A stretch of 64,000 nucleotides of DNA, from assembly GCA_018350325.1 (NCBI GenBank), contig JAEVLN010000002.1:4509456-4573455 (forward strand). Reading direction: 5' to 3'. Of the stretch, positions 1 to 10,919 are shown one piece after another (the stretch's first letter is position 1; every line of letters begins with the position of its first letter). The translations under genes and the position numbers were made by a program. The notes beneath the pieces are model-generated. The model did not search any database and was not told where the DNA came from. It saw only the letters and a list, made by a program, of their open reading frames with translations. The stretch comes from Globodera rostochiensis (Eukaryota > Nematoda > Chromadorea > Rhabditida > Heteroderidae).

Positions 1-566
1 TAAGATGTTAACGTATTTTAATTATTTATATATATAAAAATATTATTAAAATTTGATTTTTCACTACTTATATTAAGCTACGCCTACGGGTAAAAATAAA
101 TATAGACTAATTTATTTTATTAATTTGTAAAATATTCTTATATGATCTTCATTTTTCATCATATTATATTGTATTACTCTTACAACTTTGAATAATTATA
201 TTTGTATTTAAGTTCAAGTGAACAATTAAATTGGGTTGTATATTATTTATATTTGATAACATATTAATTGTTTTTAAAATTAGTTTTTTTTGTTAAAAAG
301 AATTTTGTCTTTAAAGCAATAAAATAATAATAATAGGTTAATTTTTATATAATTTATCTTCATTAATAGTTAATTCTCTTTAAGTTCTTGTGATCCGCTT
401 AGGGGAGCCTCCTTCTTCTTCTTGTTCTTCCGCGAGTGGGATGGTTGTTATCACTATCTTGTTGTTTTCGAATTTTATTTTACTATTTATTATTTAAAAT
501 GCTATTTATTATAGTTTTACATTATTTAATAAATTCAGTGTTTTTATTTAAGGGTTTTTTAATCAG

Positions 567-677
567 CCATTTGACGAGAATCCTTTCAATGGCCCTGGGT
601 TTGTCTTTCGCGTGTATATATTAAACGTAAATAAACCAACGCCGCAATCTGCAGATTTCTTTAAAGATTATCATTAA
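567..677 (+). CDS. candidate terminal exon, unknown protein
   Basis: A good acceptor (GGTTTTTTAATCAG) ends at 566 and is followed by an open frame of 36 codons that includes PFDENPFNGPGFVFRVYILN and ends in TAA at 675-677. A possible donor, AAC|GTAAAT, lies at 626/627, so the true exon could be 567-626 with both borders in phase 0. The GC-richer stretch continues to about 660, which favours reading through to the stop. The minus strand is also open across the island, so strand is not proven. I recognise no family. Confidence 0.3.
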   Translation, partial: PFDENPFNGPGFVFRVYILNVNKPTPQSADFFKDYH

Positions 678-801
678 CTTAATTGTGTTAATGTTCATTT
701 TAGTTTATTATTTATTATATAAATGATTTATTAGCTTTATAATATATATTGAAGATTTTTTTTCAAATGTCATGTAATTGCAAATCCTTGTTATTTTTTA
801 G

Positions 802-943
802 GGCTTATTTTATACAAACCCCGCTCCAGCACTGCCTCTTTATTGTATGTTTTGAGCCTCAAATCCGAAAGAGCAATGCCTGTTTAACAAATTACCAATT
901 TATTTGCAATCGGTGCAAATGCGCAAAGCCGTGTGAAAAATGA
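802..943 (+). CDS. candidate cysteine-rich terminal exon
   Basis: The acceptor TTATTTTTTAG ends at 801. After one carry-over base the frame is open for 46 residues to TGA at 941-943. The reading has seven cysteines, clustered at the end (ICNRCKCAKPCEK), which could be a small metal-binding or disulphide-bonded tail. An alternative donor (T|GTATGT near 845) and an open minus-strand reading compete with it. No family recognised. Confidence 0.28.
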
Positions 944-1035
944 ATCTCATTAAAAAAACAAATATTACTTTTGTTAATATAAAAAAAATTATGTATGGAC
1001 ATTTTGTTTGACTTTGAAATTTATTGATGTCACAG

Positions 1036-1125
1036 ACAAAAACCGCAATTACATATCATAGCACCGCTTGGGTCAAGTTTCCAGACAAGTTTGCTCACGG
1101 TAGAGTTGGGCTATGCGTTTTTTAG
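1036..1125 (+). CDS. candidate terminal exon, unknown protein
   Basis: After a CACAG acceptor at 1031-1035 a frame runs for 29 codons in phase 0 and ends with TAG at 1123-1125. It contains STAWVKFPDKFAHGRVGLC. The GC-richer stretch matches the open frame closely (about 1030-1120). It could follow a phase-0 donor such as AAC|GTAAAT at 626, giving one gene with the 567 island, but that join is a guess. No family recognised. Confidence 0.3.
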   Translation, partial: TKTAITYHSTAWVKFPDKFAHGRVGLCVF

Positions 1126-2535
1126 ATTGCTCTTTTTTTGTTGCAATTAAATGAGCCACTTTATTAATGTAATTTAATCAATTAAATTCAGCTTTTGTTA
1201 TTTTATTTTCACATTCATATATTATCTTTGCCATTTTTTCATCAAAAAAGCAAATAGGTATCAAAATAATTTATTGTACTTTAGGTGTGAATTTATTTTT
1301 TAGATAAAGTGAATTTTTATAAAAACCATGATTTTTCTAGTTTAGTCTTAGATATTATTTTTACAAAATTGTTCATGTTAAATTTAATATATCTTTATGT
1401 GTATGTAACTTTCAGTGGCTGCTTGATTTTTTTATTATTTCGAATTAAATTGTCTCTTTTTAAAAGCATAATATACAGCGACCATTTTTATTATTATTTT
1501 TAATATTCATTTATAGAAAGATAAATATTTAATTTATTTAATTTTACTAAAAATATTTATTTAACAAAATATGATTTCTACAAACTTGATGTGGCTAAAT
1601 TTGATTTAACGAAGTTTAGAGTGCTTGGTAAATTTACTTTTTGTATTCTATGTGTTTAATTTTAATAAGTGTGGTTTTTATTTATTTACATAAAAGGTGT
1701 AATTGATAGTTAAAAGGCTATTGATAAAAGGTTGAAGTTAATGAAAAAACAATCAGAAGCTTCGTGTATTAGAATTTATTTTAAAAGGTACGGATTTTTT
1801 TATCGCTTTTCTTTTATTAGTTTTAATAAAAAATATATTTATTTTGCAATTTCCTCAAGGCATTTATTTTCTCAATTGTATCTCAGACGTTATTCTTTTA
1901 ATCGGCTCGTTAATGTGATTTATTATTAATTTATTAATTTACAATATAATTGGGTTTCAATAAGTTAGGATTTTTGTTGAAAGTAATTTTTTTTTTAGTT
2001 TTTTGTTCTAAAATTTTGATTTTTTAAGTTTGGTTTTTCTTAAGTTGACGCTGAAAATTAATCAATTATAACATAGTAACATTTAAAATTCAAAAGTTTT
2101 TGATTACCATTTAGTTTAGAAAATACTAATTTGTACAAATTGGCAATATTTTGAGCAATAAAACTTAAATTTAGTTTTATTACATCCAAACAAAAAGATA
2201 ATTGGATTTCATCATCTCAACTTTCTTACGTATGATACTTAATTAATTACCCTTAGTTTAAATGTATATTTTTTGGATTGATAATTTTTGTTTTTCTAAC
2301 TTGAGATTTTTTTAGTTGTTTTATTGTGGGAATTTCACATAATAAAAATATTATCAAACCGATTGAAACGCATATTATTATATTGGTTACGATTTTTTTA
2401 TTTTTGTAAAGCTAAGGTAGATCTGAGGTTAAGTAAAAAGCGCTTTATCCAATTTGAGTAATTTCATTGTAATGTTCGGTTTTAGCTTGTTTAAAACAAT
2501 GAATGTGTTTTATGCAATTTTGCTCGTTTCTTCAG

Positions 2536-2588
2536 ATTGGCAGCTAAGCCCCTTAGAAAAGGACATTACAGTCCCGGGCTCAGAATAA
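2536..2588 (+). CDS. candidate terminal exon with adjacent poly(A) signal
   Basis: The acceptor GCTCGTTTCTTCAG is near-ideal for a nematode intron and ends at 2535. In the frame that leaves two carry-over bases it encodes WQLSPLEKDITVPGSE followed by TAA, and an AATAAA hexamer overlaps the stop. The phase-2 frame is also open for 18 codons, and on minus there is an 18-codon ORF starting with ATG. The acceptor plus AATAAA make the + reading the best. Confidence 0.33.
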
Positions 2589-2868
2589 ATTAATAAATGA
2601 CACATCGTAAAATATGAGCAGACTATTAAAATAATGCATTTTTATACCTACATCTTAATATGAAATAGAATATTGAATTTGTCATTTCTTTAAATTCGAA
2701 ATTTAAAATTTATTTTGTGAAGAAGTTGAAATAATACTAACTCTTCGTTGTATTCACATTTTAAATTTTTGCTAGGACAACCCGGATAATCTTAGTAATC
2801 AAATACAAATCATTTAATCAAATGAAAAAACAAAACCTAATTAAAGGAAAAATGAATGGACAATGCAC

Positions 2869-3015
2869 CAAAAATGAACGAATGAATGACGAACGTCAAC
2901 TAAAAATGACGCCCGGCATCACATTTATTGAGTGGAGTAGACAGCGCGGACTGAGCATCAGAGAAAGAAAAGAGTGGGAAATAGAGAAGCAGACAGACAA
3001 GTACTTCTCTCCCCT
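2869..3015 (+). pseudogene. gene fragment, left arm of inverted repeat
   Basis: The left arm keeps an open + frame containing MTPGITFIEWSRQRGLSIRE, then WEIEKQ. The same peptide core is encoded in the right arm on the opposite strand, so this frame was probably once translated. The frame continues into non-homologous sequence and the poly-G tract, which looks like run-on. The fragment lacks any recognisable domain. Confidence 0.35.
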
Positions 3016-3254
3016 TTCCTCTCTCCCCATTCTAAATGTGAGCAAAATTGACGCCAACGACGGAGGGCGGGGGGGGGGGGGGTAATTTAGATTTGTGCGT
3101 TAGGCTTAATCTAATTTAAATATGTTTTTATGACGTTTTAAAAATTTATCCAGATTTTAATTTTAAAAAAATTTGCTTTTTTCGTTTAATCATAAATCAT
3201 ATTTTGAAAACTGAATGAATTCGTTATTGTTTATTTATTTTGTTTTTTGTTGTT

Positions 3255-3451
3255 TTACTTGTTGCTTTCGCGCATAAACTGTTTCAGCTCGTCTTGCCAA
3301 ATGTGGAATGGTATCATACCCCTCCGGTTGCGTCCATACGGGCCACCACAACAAAAGTACTGCTTCTCTATTTCCCACTTTTTTCTTTTCTTTCTCTGAT
3401 GCTCAGTCCGCGCTGTCGACGCCACTCACTAAATGTGATGCCTGGCGTCAT
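3255..3451 (-). pseudogene. gene fragment with frameshifts, right arm of inverted repeat
   Basis: Read on minus, the right arm encodes MTPGITFSEWRRQRGLSIRE as the left arm does. It carries an extra AAAA near 3375 relative to the left arm that shifts the frame. After the shift, the frame continues with WEIEKQYFCCGGPYGRNRR and FHIWQDELKQFM to a TAA at 3255-3257, extending the fragment beyond the shared part. This supports a real ancestral ORF, now broken. No family recognised. Confidence 0.4.
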
Positions 3452-3606
3452 TTTAGTCGCTGTTCGCCATTCATTTTCATTCGTTTCAATCCATTTTTAG
3501 TGCAAAGTTTGGGCCGTCCGACCGTGCTACTTTCTTTATAGACAAATATTTGTTTTTGATTTGTTTGAGTACGTTGTTTTTAAAGCAACCATATCAAACA
3601 AACAAG

Positions 3607-3625
3607 ATGCCATTAAAAATTCGGG
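3607..3625 (+). CDS. possible first exon, MPLKIR then donor
   Basis: ATG at 3607 opens a six-codon frame (MPLKIR plus one base) that runs straight into CGGG|GTAAGT, the best-looking donor in this part of the window. A TATA-like CTTTATAG lies about 70 bp upstream. The position coincides with the place where the + strand changes from T-rich to A-rich. The exon is tiny and no partner exon is assigned. Confidence 0.2.
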
Positions 3626-4527
3626 GTAAGTCCAAGCGGTTCAAAATTATTATTAAATTTTCAATACTATTGAAATAACTTTTAAGAAAGTCCTAAATGC
3701 GTATTGGCTTAACAATAGCTTAATGATTACACTTTTAGAATGTCATCTTGTTTTCGTTGAGTTTAAAAAAAAGTGATAGACTTCCAAATTTTAGAATTTC
3801 CAAAATTAACCGGTTATTCTTATTTAACCGATTTCTAAAATAAATCATAACATATTCGCCGACGACTTCTTGGCCTGGGTGCTTGGCGGCTTCGAGGCTT
3901 TTTATATATCACTCACAAAATAAAGATTAATTTTTCAAACAATGTTTGCGTATTTTTTGTTTAGTTTTCAAAAAAAAACACCAACTTTTTTGAAAATTGC
4001 TGTTTTTTAATTAAGAAATTAAAAAAAACAATTTGAAAAAAATTATTGTTTAAATCGAATGGAAAATATCTAAAAGAGAAGGCAATTCAATATTTTAAAA
4101 ATAATTTATTAAATACTTAAAACACAAATAACAAAAAAACAAAAATTAAAAATCAACTTTTGTCGAAATTCTAATTTTTTAATGGAGAAATTGAAAATTT
4201 GGTATCGGATTCTTTATTAAATCATAAATTGTTTCGGCATGCTATGATCTGCGAAAGTGCAATTAAAATCATTTCCCCTAAAAATGTTTGGGTTTACTAA
4301 TAATAATATATAAAAAATACATACAAAATAATTCTCTAAATTCATATGTTCGTTTAAAACAAAAACTTTTGTACTAAAAACAAACAGGTCATAACAATTC
4401 TGACAATTGTGTTTAAAAATAGAGTAAAAATAAACTTTCCATAAAAAAAACAATGTTTCTTTGATTAATTTTTTAAAATTACGCGATACAAACAACAAAA
4501 AAGGCAACAACAAAAAAATCGATATAA

Positions 4528-4614
4528 ATGTGGACCAGCTACCAAGTGCTAATTAACGACGGAGGAGCAAACAATAACAGCATTTCTGTGTGTCAAAGTT
4601 TTACGATAACATGA
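4528..4614 (+). CDS. short ORF with ATG, doubtful
   Basis: A 28-codon + ORF starts at ATG 4528 (context ATAAATGTGG), contains SYQVLINDGGANNNSI and ends with TGA. It coincides with a GC-richer island. On minus, an acceptor-like TTTGACACACAG precedes a short open frame in the same island. Nothing decides the strand, and no family is recognised. Confidence 0.15.
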   Translation: MWTSYQVLINDGGANNNSISVCQSFTIT

Positions 4615-5502
4615 TCGTTGCTCAAACACATTTAAAAATACCAAATAAATAATAATGCTTTTATATTATAATGAATTAATACTCTGACACTGTGCCAGAG
4701 TAAAAATCAAATCTGAGAATGCTTAGGACAATGAAGACAATCAACACGGACAGCCGAGCCAGCACAGCCCGAACAAAAATTTGTGGAGAAAATAAATTTT
4801 TATAAAATAGAAAACAAACGTTAATATTTAATATAAACCAAAGTTTTACTAAAATTCAAACAAAAATATTCAACTGCAAATATAAATAATTGTTCAATTT
4901 ACTAATTTTTCACATATATAATCAATTCTTTTTTCAATCTACCAAAATATCATACTTTAAAAACAATTGTTATCATAAATTTAATATTAATGAAGCACAA
5001 AACGAATAATCGTAAACCACAACGATGAGGTGAAAAGAAGACCATAGCTACACAACTTGACTGACATTACATTGCCTGGCAAAATTAAAATTTGTATTAA
5101 TAAACTGTATCTCTATTGCACACAGCCGATCAATAAACATCATGAAGGATTTTTTACGGCGCCTACAACAACCAAAAACAAGAAAAGTAAATGCTAAACA
5201 TTAATACATAAAACTATCTTAGCGTCTATTTTTAAGTACGTATCTTTAAAAAAAACTAAAAAATCAATTCCAACGATGCCATCCGTGGCGACGAAGGTTC
5301 AGACAGTGTCGTCATGAGCGAGTTGAGTGCAGTGTTTTCTCCGTTGAGCGTTGATATTTTGATCGAAAGTTGTCAATCAAACTTAAAACAATGCGCCAGT
5401 AAACTCTAAATAAATTAATACAAAAGTGCATCGACAACCGTAATTGTAATGATTTAAAGAAAATGAAAATATACATGCTCAATATTATAAATTAGCAAAT
5501 AA

Positions 5503-5570
5503 ACCCAAAAGACAGATGCACTTACATTAAAAAACGTTCGTATTGAAGAACAAAAATAAAGTAAACGGTC
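5503..5570. repeat. dispersed repeat, partner at 13386-13453
   Basis: The two stretches share about 65 bp including TTACATTAAAAAACGTTCGT and then AACAAAAATAAAGTAAACGG, with few differences. Neither has an ORF. This is a short interspersed duplicate of unknown origin. Confidence 0.75.
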
Positions 5571-6218
5571 ATTGGCTGATAATTAAAAAGGATCAATCAA
5601 TACTAATAACTGCCAATACATTTTCTGCTAAAAATACATTTGGTGTCAGATAGCAATTAATAATATTCTTGGTCCGATTTGCCTACAAGCAGCATACCTT
5701 AGAAGGTCGACGCCTTTATTTATGACACCGCTTATAGCAACAATTTATGTCGATTGGCCAATTAATAAGAATGCATTTTTATTAAAATTAAATTGAAATA
5801 ACACAAAACTAATTAAAACAGAAGTAATGTCATAAAAAAATAATAAAATTTTAGAATTAATATTTAATAATTAATTAATTATTTTTAATAATTTAAAAAC
5901 CATTTTTAATGATTAGATAAGAATAATATTATAATTCAAATCTAAGCCAAAAAACAATTTAATATTTTTATAAAACTTGTTAATTTACTTAAATAATTAA
6001 TAAATTTTGATATCAATATATGTGAAACACTCTTGTAAAAATTTTAATAAATTTAAAAACAATTCGGAATGTGTTTTAAGGCAACAGACATTTTGAAAAA
6101 GAATACAATTTAAAAAAAACTCATTAAACATGTAAATTAAAAACTTTATTTACTAGAATTATGTAAAATATATACTTTCCAAGAATATGAAAAAAAAATT
6201 CTTAAGATTATAGTGTTT

Positions 6219-6315
6219 TTTTATTAAAGTTATCATGTAATAGGTAATTTATAAAGTTTAGATTTTTATTGCCTAATACCTTTGGATTTTAAAGAAAGAA
6301 GTATGCAAAAAAATA
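6219..6315. repeat. dispersed repeat, partner at 10265-10353
   Basis: The two copies share AAAGTTATCATGTAATA and, further on, GGAAAGAAGTATGCAAAAAA or its one-base variant. Copies are in the same orientation inside the A-rich block, about 4 kb apart. No coding potential is seen. Confidence 0.65.
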
Positions 6316-7091
6316 AAAAGGAAATATATGAAACAGTTTTAAAAATAAGATGCATTAATATACAAATTATTTTCTTAAATACAAAACAATTTGAAAAAAA
6401 TATTAATAAAAAAATGCAATTCATTTAAAAAATAAAGGCTAATATTTTATAAAAATAAATTTTTCTTCGAATTCAGTCAGAAACAGATAGTCTTATGTTG
6501 TTTATTGTTTTTTGCTATGGAACTCCTCTTATCGTAATATAATTTTAAAAAATTTTAATAAATTAATTAATTTCAATACATAAAAACAAACATTTTATAA
6601 ATTTAAAACTTAAAAAGACATTGTAGAAACATTAAAATATTCTTCCAAAAACAGCTTATAAATTATTAAACTTAAAATTTTTTAGATAAACATAACACGC
6701 ACAATTTTTAAAGCATATAAATTAACAAAGGCCAAAGAAATAACAAATAAAAACATTTTTAAAAATATGTTGAGTGCTGTCAAAAAACCAATAAACCACA
6801 ATAATCATGCTGACTCATAGACTGTGAAGTTAAAAGTCCTTTAAAGTTTCATTTTATAAAAATAAATATCAAAGGCAAATTCAAAAAAAAAAAACCTTAA
6901 AATCATTAATATATTGATGTCAATTGTGCTGATTTTGCTGTTCTTAAAAAGCAATAAATATTTAAAACAAATCAATAATAAAACTTATTTTAATAAAAAC
7001 AATAATAATTCACAGCACATTAAAACGCAAGCTTTCAGCTTTAAAAAAATAAACAAAAATCTTTAGAAGAAAAACAAAATGCGGTGTCGCG

Positions 7092-7172
7092 CTATTGTTC
7101 CATTGCCATCGTTCCGTTACCTGTAAGAAACCTTAAGAAATGAGTTATCCGCTTGAGAAGGCGATTAGCGTG
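7092..7172 (-). CDS. candidate terminal exon, unknown protein
   Basis: On the minus strand a T-run ending TTTTTTTGAG precedes a 26-codon open frame (HANRLLKRITHFLRFLTGNG then TMAMEQ) that ends in TAG at 7092-7094. It spans the whole GC-richer island. The + strand offers a rival: ATG at 7079 with donor CCT|GTAAGA at 7125/7126, whose phase would fit the acceptor at 7524. The minus reading explains more of the island. Confidence 0.28.
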   Translation of the reverse strand, partial: HANRLLKRITHFLRFLTGNGTMAMEQ

Positions 7173-7521
7173 CTCAAAAAAAATTAAAATTTATATACAA
7201 ATTAATATAAACACATATCACCAATAAGTTATTAGTAAATGAAATGCAACATAAACTAACAACAGCTTATAAATGTACCCGACGGTGCTTAAAAATTACT
7301 AAAAATAAACAATTTGAATTTTTTTTAAAATTTTATTTATTATAAGAAACATCTTACAACAAAATGTAACTCCAATTAAACTATTTTTACAAAAATCGGC
7401 AGGCAAATGAATAAAAATTTGTGAACTCAATTTGATTATTTAAATATTCGTTTTCTTTATTTTTATATACAAATATTATAACAAAATTTTTTATAATATA
7501 AAAAGTATCCAATACTTTTTT

Positions 7522-7600
7522 TCAGAACGTGCACGCCGATGCGCCTGCAAGCTGTTTGGCATAGATCCACAGAGCAACAGCCACGTGGGATACTAGGCGT
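7522..7600 (-). CDS. candidate terminal exon, hydrophobic helix
   Basis: On minus, a long pyrimidine tract ending TTTTGTTCTTTCAG sits immediately before 7600. After one carry-over base the frame encodes RLVSHVAVALWIYAKQLAGA and five more residues to TGA at 7522-7524. The segment SHVAVALWIYA is hydrophobic enough for part of a membrane helix. The + strand also has an acceptor (TTTTTTTCAG before 7525) and an open frame, so strand is uncertain, although the minus acceptor is at least as good. Confidence 0.33.
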
Positions 7601-9300
7601 CTGAAAGAACAAAAGAAAAATTAAAAAATTTATTTCCACACTATGTTAGGGCTTCTCTATTTAATAAAGCCATTTTCAGCATTTTTTTACCTTACTAATG
7701 AAATAACAAAATAAAATAATGAGTAAACAAAGCAAATATAAAAACACAAATAAATTTGTATTTTGGGTAAAATATTTCGTATCCTTAAAAACATATTCTT
7801 GCTTCTTAATCAATTCAATAAAACAAATTAATCAAATAAAAAATGCACCTTTTATAAACAAAATTATTTAAAAACAATTTAAAATTTGGAATAAAGGCTA
7901 AAGAAATAACAAAAAAACAGTTAAATAAAATCTTTAAATTAACCAAGCCCAATGTCAAATCATTACCAAAATAATTAAATAGATGTGCGTAAAAACAATA
8001 AGCAAACTAATCGATCCGCTAACAAAATGCATAACTTTAAAGTATAGTACAAAAATTAAATATTAAGGTATTACAGCAAATTCAAAATGTCATCACAAAC
8101 AAAATGGAAATGAATTCAATTTCTAAATCTACAAACCCCAAAAAATAAATAATTTAAAATGAACTATTAGTATATATATACAATTTTGCAAAATAATTGC
8201 CCATTTTTTATAATGTTTACCGTGAGGAATTAAATCGTGGAAAGGGCGCAATACGTTGTTTTTTTGCAGGAATTTGCCATTATATTTTTAATAGTTCAGT
8301 TTTCTATTTATCCATCATTTAAACCAATAAATACGTTAAAACTAATTATATGACTAGTTCAATCACCGAAACAAGAATGATTTTTCCGAGTTCTGTCGAC
8401 ATAAAAAATACATAGTAACATATCAAATGTAGAGGATAAAACAAATTTTCTTTTTAAAAAATTAAAAACAAAAAATGGATAAACACAAACAGAAGTGAAT
8501 AAGTTTTTTTTTGCTTTTGGCAGAAAATTGTTATATTAAGTGCGTTCTTCTGAGTTATGGCTTTTTTTTTCTGCTCTTTGCCTAAAAATGTGACATAATG
8601 GCTGGTTATCCGTCGGCGATGATACTAAAAATTCGAAACAAAAGAAAATAATGACACAATACCTCTGTAAATGCACACAAATATCAAACAATTATGCTGA
8701 AATAACATGATCAAATTTTTTATAAGTGAAAACATTTCTGTTAATAATTAAGCTCGAAATAATTAATTTTTTACTTTTTAAATTAAGAACGACAAACACA
8801 AAAGCCTCGCAAAAACATAAAAAGAAATTAGACAATTATTGGAATTATCAATATAACTTAAAATACTATGAACAGATATACATATATTATATAGATTTTA
8901 ATGAATCTCTTTTATGAGTAATTTCCAGCTCAGAAAATATCAAAACCTGATTATGTGAATATTGACTAGGAAATCATTTATTAACATAGTAATTTTAAAT
9001 CAACATTTATTTAAATCGACAACCAAGATAAAAAAATTGTTAATTCTAATAAAAATAGCATAAATTAGGCAATAATTAATTAAAATTTTAACTTAAAAAC
9101 AAAATTTAAAAGTGAGTGTTCTTTAATTAAAGAAACACCATATAATTTTCCAGCTCGGCACATTTATTGAAAACCCCTAAAATATTAGAAATCAATAATC
9201 AAACAATATATTTTATTAATCAAATATAAAAAACCGATTGCACGGTTTTTCCTTATAAATATTTATAGATTAAAAGTCAAAAAGTTAAAATAGAAACTTT

Positions 9301-9357
9301 TCAAGGCATTGGGTTGGACTTAATGCTTTCCCACAACAAAATCAAAAACAGCACTTC
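9301..9357 (-). CDS. candidate terminal exon
   Basis: On minus the acceptor CTCTCAAAATTTAG ends just before 9357 and is followed in phase 0 by EVLFLILLWESIKSNPMP and TGA (9301-9303). A second acceptor (ACCTTCTTGCAG) lies just upstream on the same strand. On + the same island is open as a possible internal exon ending at donor GAA|GTAAGC (9418/9419). Both are plausible. Confidence 0.27.
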   Translation of the reverse strand, partial: EVLFLILLWESIKSNPMP

Positions 9358-9519
9358 CTAAATTTTGAGAGATTTAAAAGAGAAAGTCATGCAAACTGCA
9401 CTGCAAGAAGGTACAGAAGTAAGCTTACAATTATTATAAACAACAAACAAAAAAAATTCAAACGCTTGTAACAACAATATTATATTCCAAAACTAATCCA
9501 TGTAACAAATACAAATAAT

Positions 9520-10027
9520 TAGGGTGTCCAAAAATATGCACATGCATATTTTTTTCCTGAACTGGGAACAGCCTGAAACGCACGAAAAAAGTGTTTTTAG
9601 CTTGGTTCGAAGCTTCTAGAACACATTTCCATGTGCATATTTTTGCATATTTTGCGATTTATGTGCATATTTTGGCATTTTCGCCATTTTTATCTATATT
9701 TCGCCATTTTTCAAATATTCCTTAACAAAAATGCAATAAAATAAAAAATATACCATTAAAGATCGACTTTTTGAAATTTTCAAAAAATGAACCCCAAGAA
9801 ATTGGCTTTTTAAAAATTTTCAAAAATGCACCCCTAAATTTGACTTTTTAAAAATTTTCAAAAATGCACCCCTAAAAATTGACTTTTTGTGATTTGGGGA
9901 AATTTTATATTGAATTTGGAAAAATTTATGTGCATATTTTTTCATTTTATGTGCATATTTTGCAATTTTTGGTGCATATTTTATGCGCATATTTCAAGAT
10001 TTTATGTGCATATTTTTGGACACCCTA
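9520..10027. mobile_element. hAT-superfamily MITE, 508 bp, intact ends
   Basis: The element starts TAGGGTGTCCAAAAATATGC and ends with the inverted copy of the same sequence (terminal inverted repeat of about 24 bp). It is flanked on both sides by the identical 8-bp sequence CAAATAAT (9512-9519 and 10028-10035). An 8-bp target duplication with TAGGG-type ends is the signature of hAT transposons. It has no ORF, so it is non-autonomous. Inside are repeats of ATGTGCATATTTT and, on minus, three copies of a unit containing AGGGGTGCATTTTTG. Confidence 0.9.
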
Positions 10028-10919
10028 CAAATAATCTATAAATGACAAAAAATGAATGATTATTTGAAATAACTATTAATATAAAAAATAAAAAAGTCGT
10101 TGTGCATGTTGCTCCAGGCCAGGTTAGCGCGGGAGCTGTTTATGCGGCAAACGGACCCATAAACAACGGAACCCATTTTTATGCATACCGCGATTGGCTT
10201 AAAGAAATTTTCCAGCTCATTATTTTTTTTTTGCTCACTTAAGATGAAAAATGAATGTATATTGTTTTTTTGTTAAAGTTATCATGTAATAATTTATCAA
10301 GTTTAAATTTTTATTGACTGATATCTTTGGATTTTAAGGAAAGAAGTATGCAAAAAATTCTTTCAAATCGGTGAACAAAAAAAAGTTTTGGGCATTTACA
10401 TTTGCACACCTCTGTAATTGTTAGTAAAAATTAAAAGTAATTATTAAGAAGATTGCAAATAAATAACTGCTTAGATTAACATAAAGGCAATAAAAATCAA
10501 GATTCATTTTAAAACGTCAAATGAATACCCGCGCGTTTCAGACACTTTATACTACTACTGACATAGCAAAATATTATTTATACCATAGCAGTGTCGTGGC
10601 CTCATGTTATTTTATATTATAAAAACTCAATATTCAGAAAGCCACAAACAATGGAGTTATCAAAGATAAGATTTAAAGGTTCATTTTAAAATTGAAAGGT
10701 AAACTGTACCAAAATGTCAACAAAAACAAATTTCACATAAAAGTTTATTCAACCCTTAATGTATTACCTTCTTCCTTGTCCTTATTCAATACTAAACTAT
10801 TTTTTTTTGAAATCAAATATTAAAAAGTTTAAATGTTCTTTAAATTCTAATACAAATAAATACAAAATAATTTTATTGAGCTTTATTTAGAATAAAATTG
10901 TTTTGTTTTACAATTCGAT

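Larger units (their letters stand above)
2855..3510. repeat. inverted repeat of a gene fragment, about 155-bp arms
   Basis: The left arm (about 2855-3012) and right arm (about 3352-3510) are imperfect reverse complements: both carry the 20-base core GCGCGGACTGAGCATCAGAG and similar flanks. The arms differ by several substitutions and small indels, so this is an old inverted duplication and not an artefact of one molecule folding back. The spacer holds a run of 15 G at about 3068-3082. Confidence 0.85.
1..3650. other. T-rich block, sparse exon-like islands
   Basis: The + strand is visibly rich in T over A throughout this block. Apart from the islands listed separately (567-677, 802-943, 1036-1125, 2536-2588 and the inverted repeat at 2855-3510) I see only low-complexity AT-rich DNA between 1 and 360, 1130-2500 and 2600-2820. 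A further GC-richer patch at 385-470 is open on both strands (on minus an acidic stretch containing LAEEQEEEGG and ending in a stop). It has no clear splice border and is not called. Confidence 0.5.

Noticed and set aside
1309..1929. T-rich + ORFs rich in F, L, I, Y
   Set aside because: Phenylalanine/leucine-rich frames are expected by chance from T-rich DNA; no GC rise and no splice borders.
3240..3541. Two overlapping + ORFs (86 and 77 codons)
   Set aside because: They are antisense to the right arm of the inverted repeat, where the minus reading is supported by homology to the left arm.
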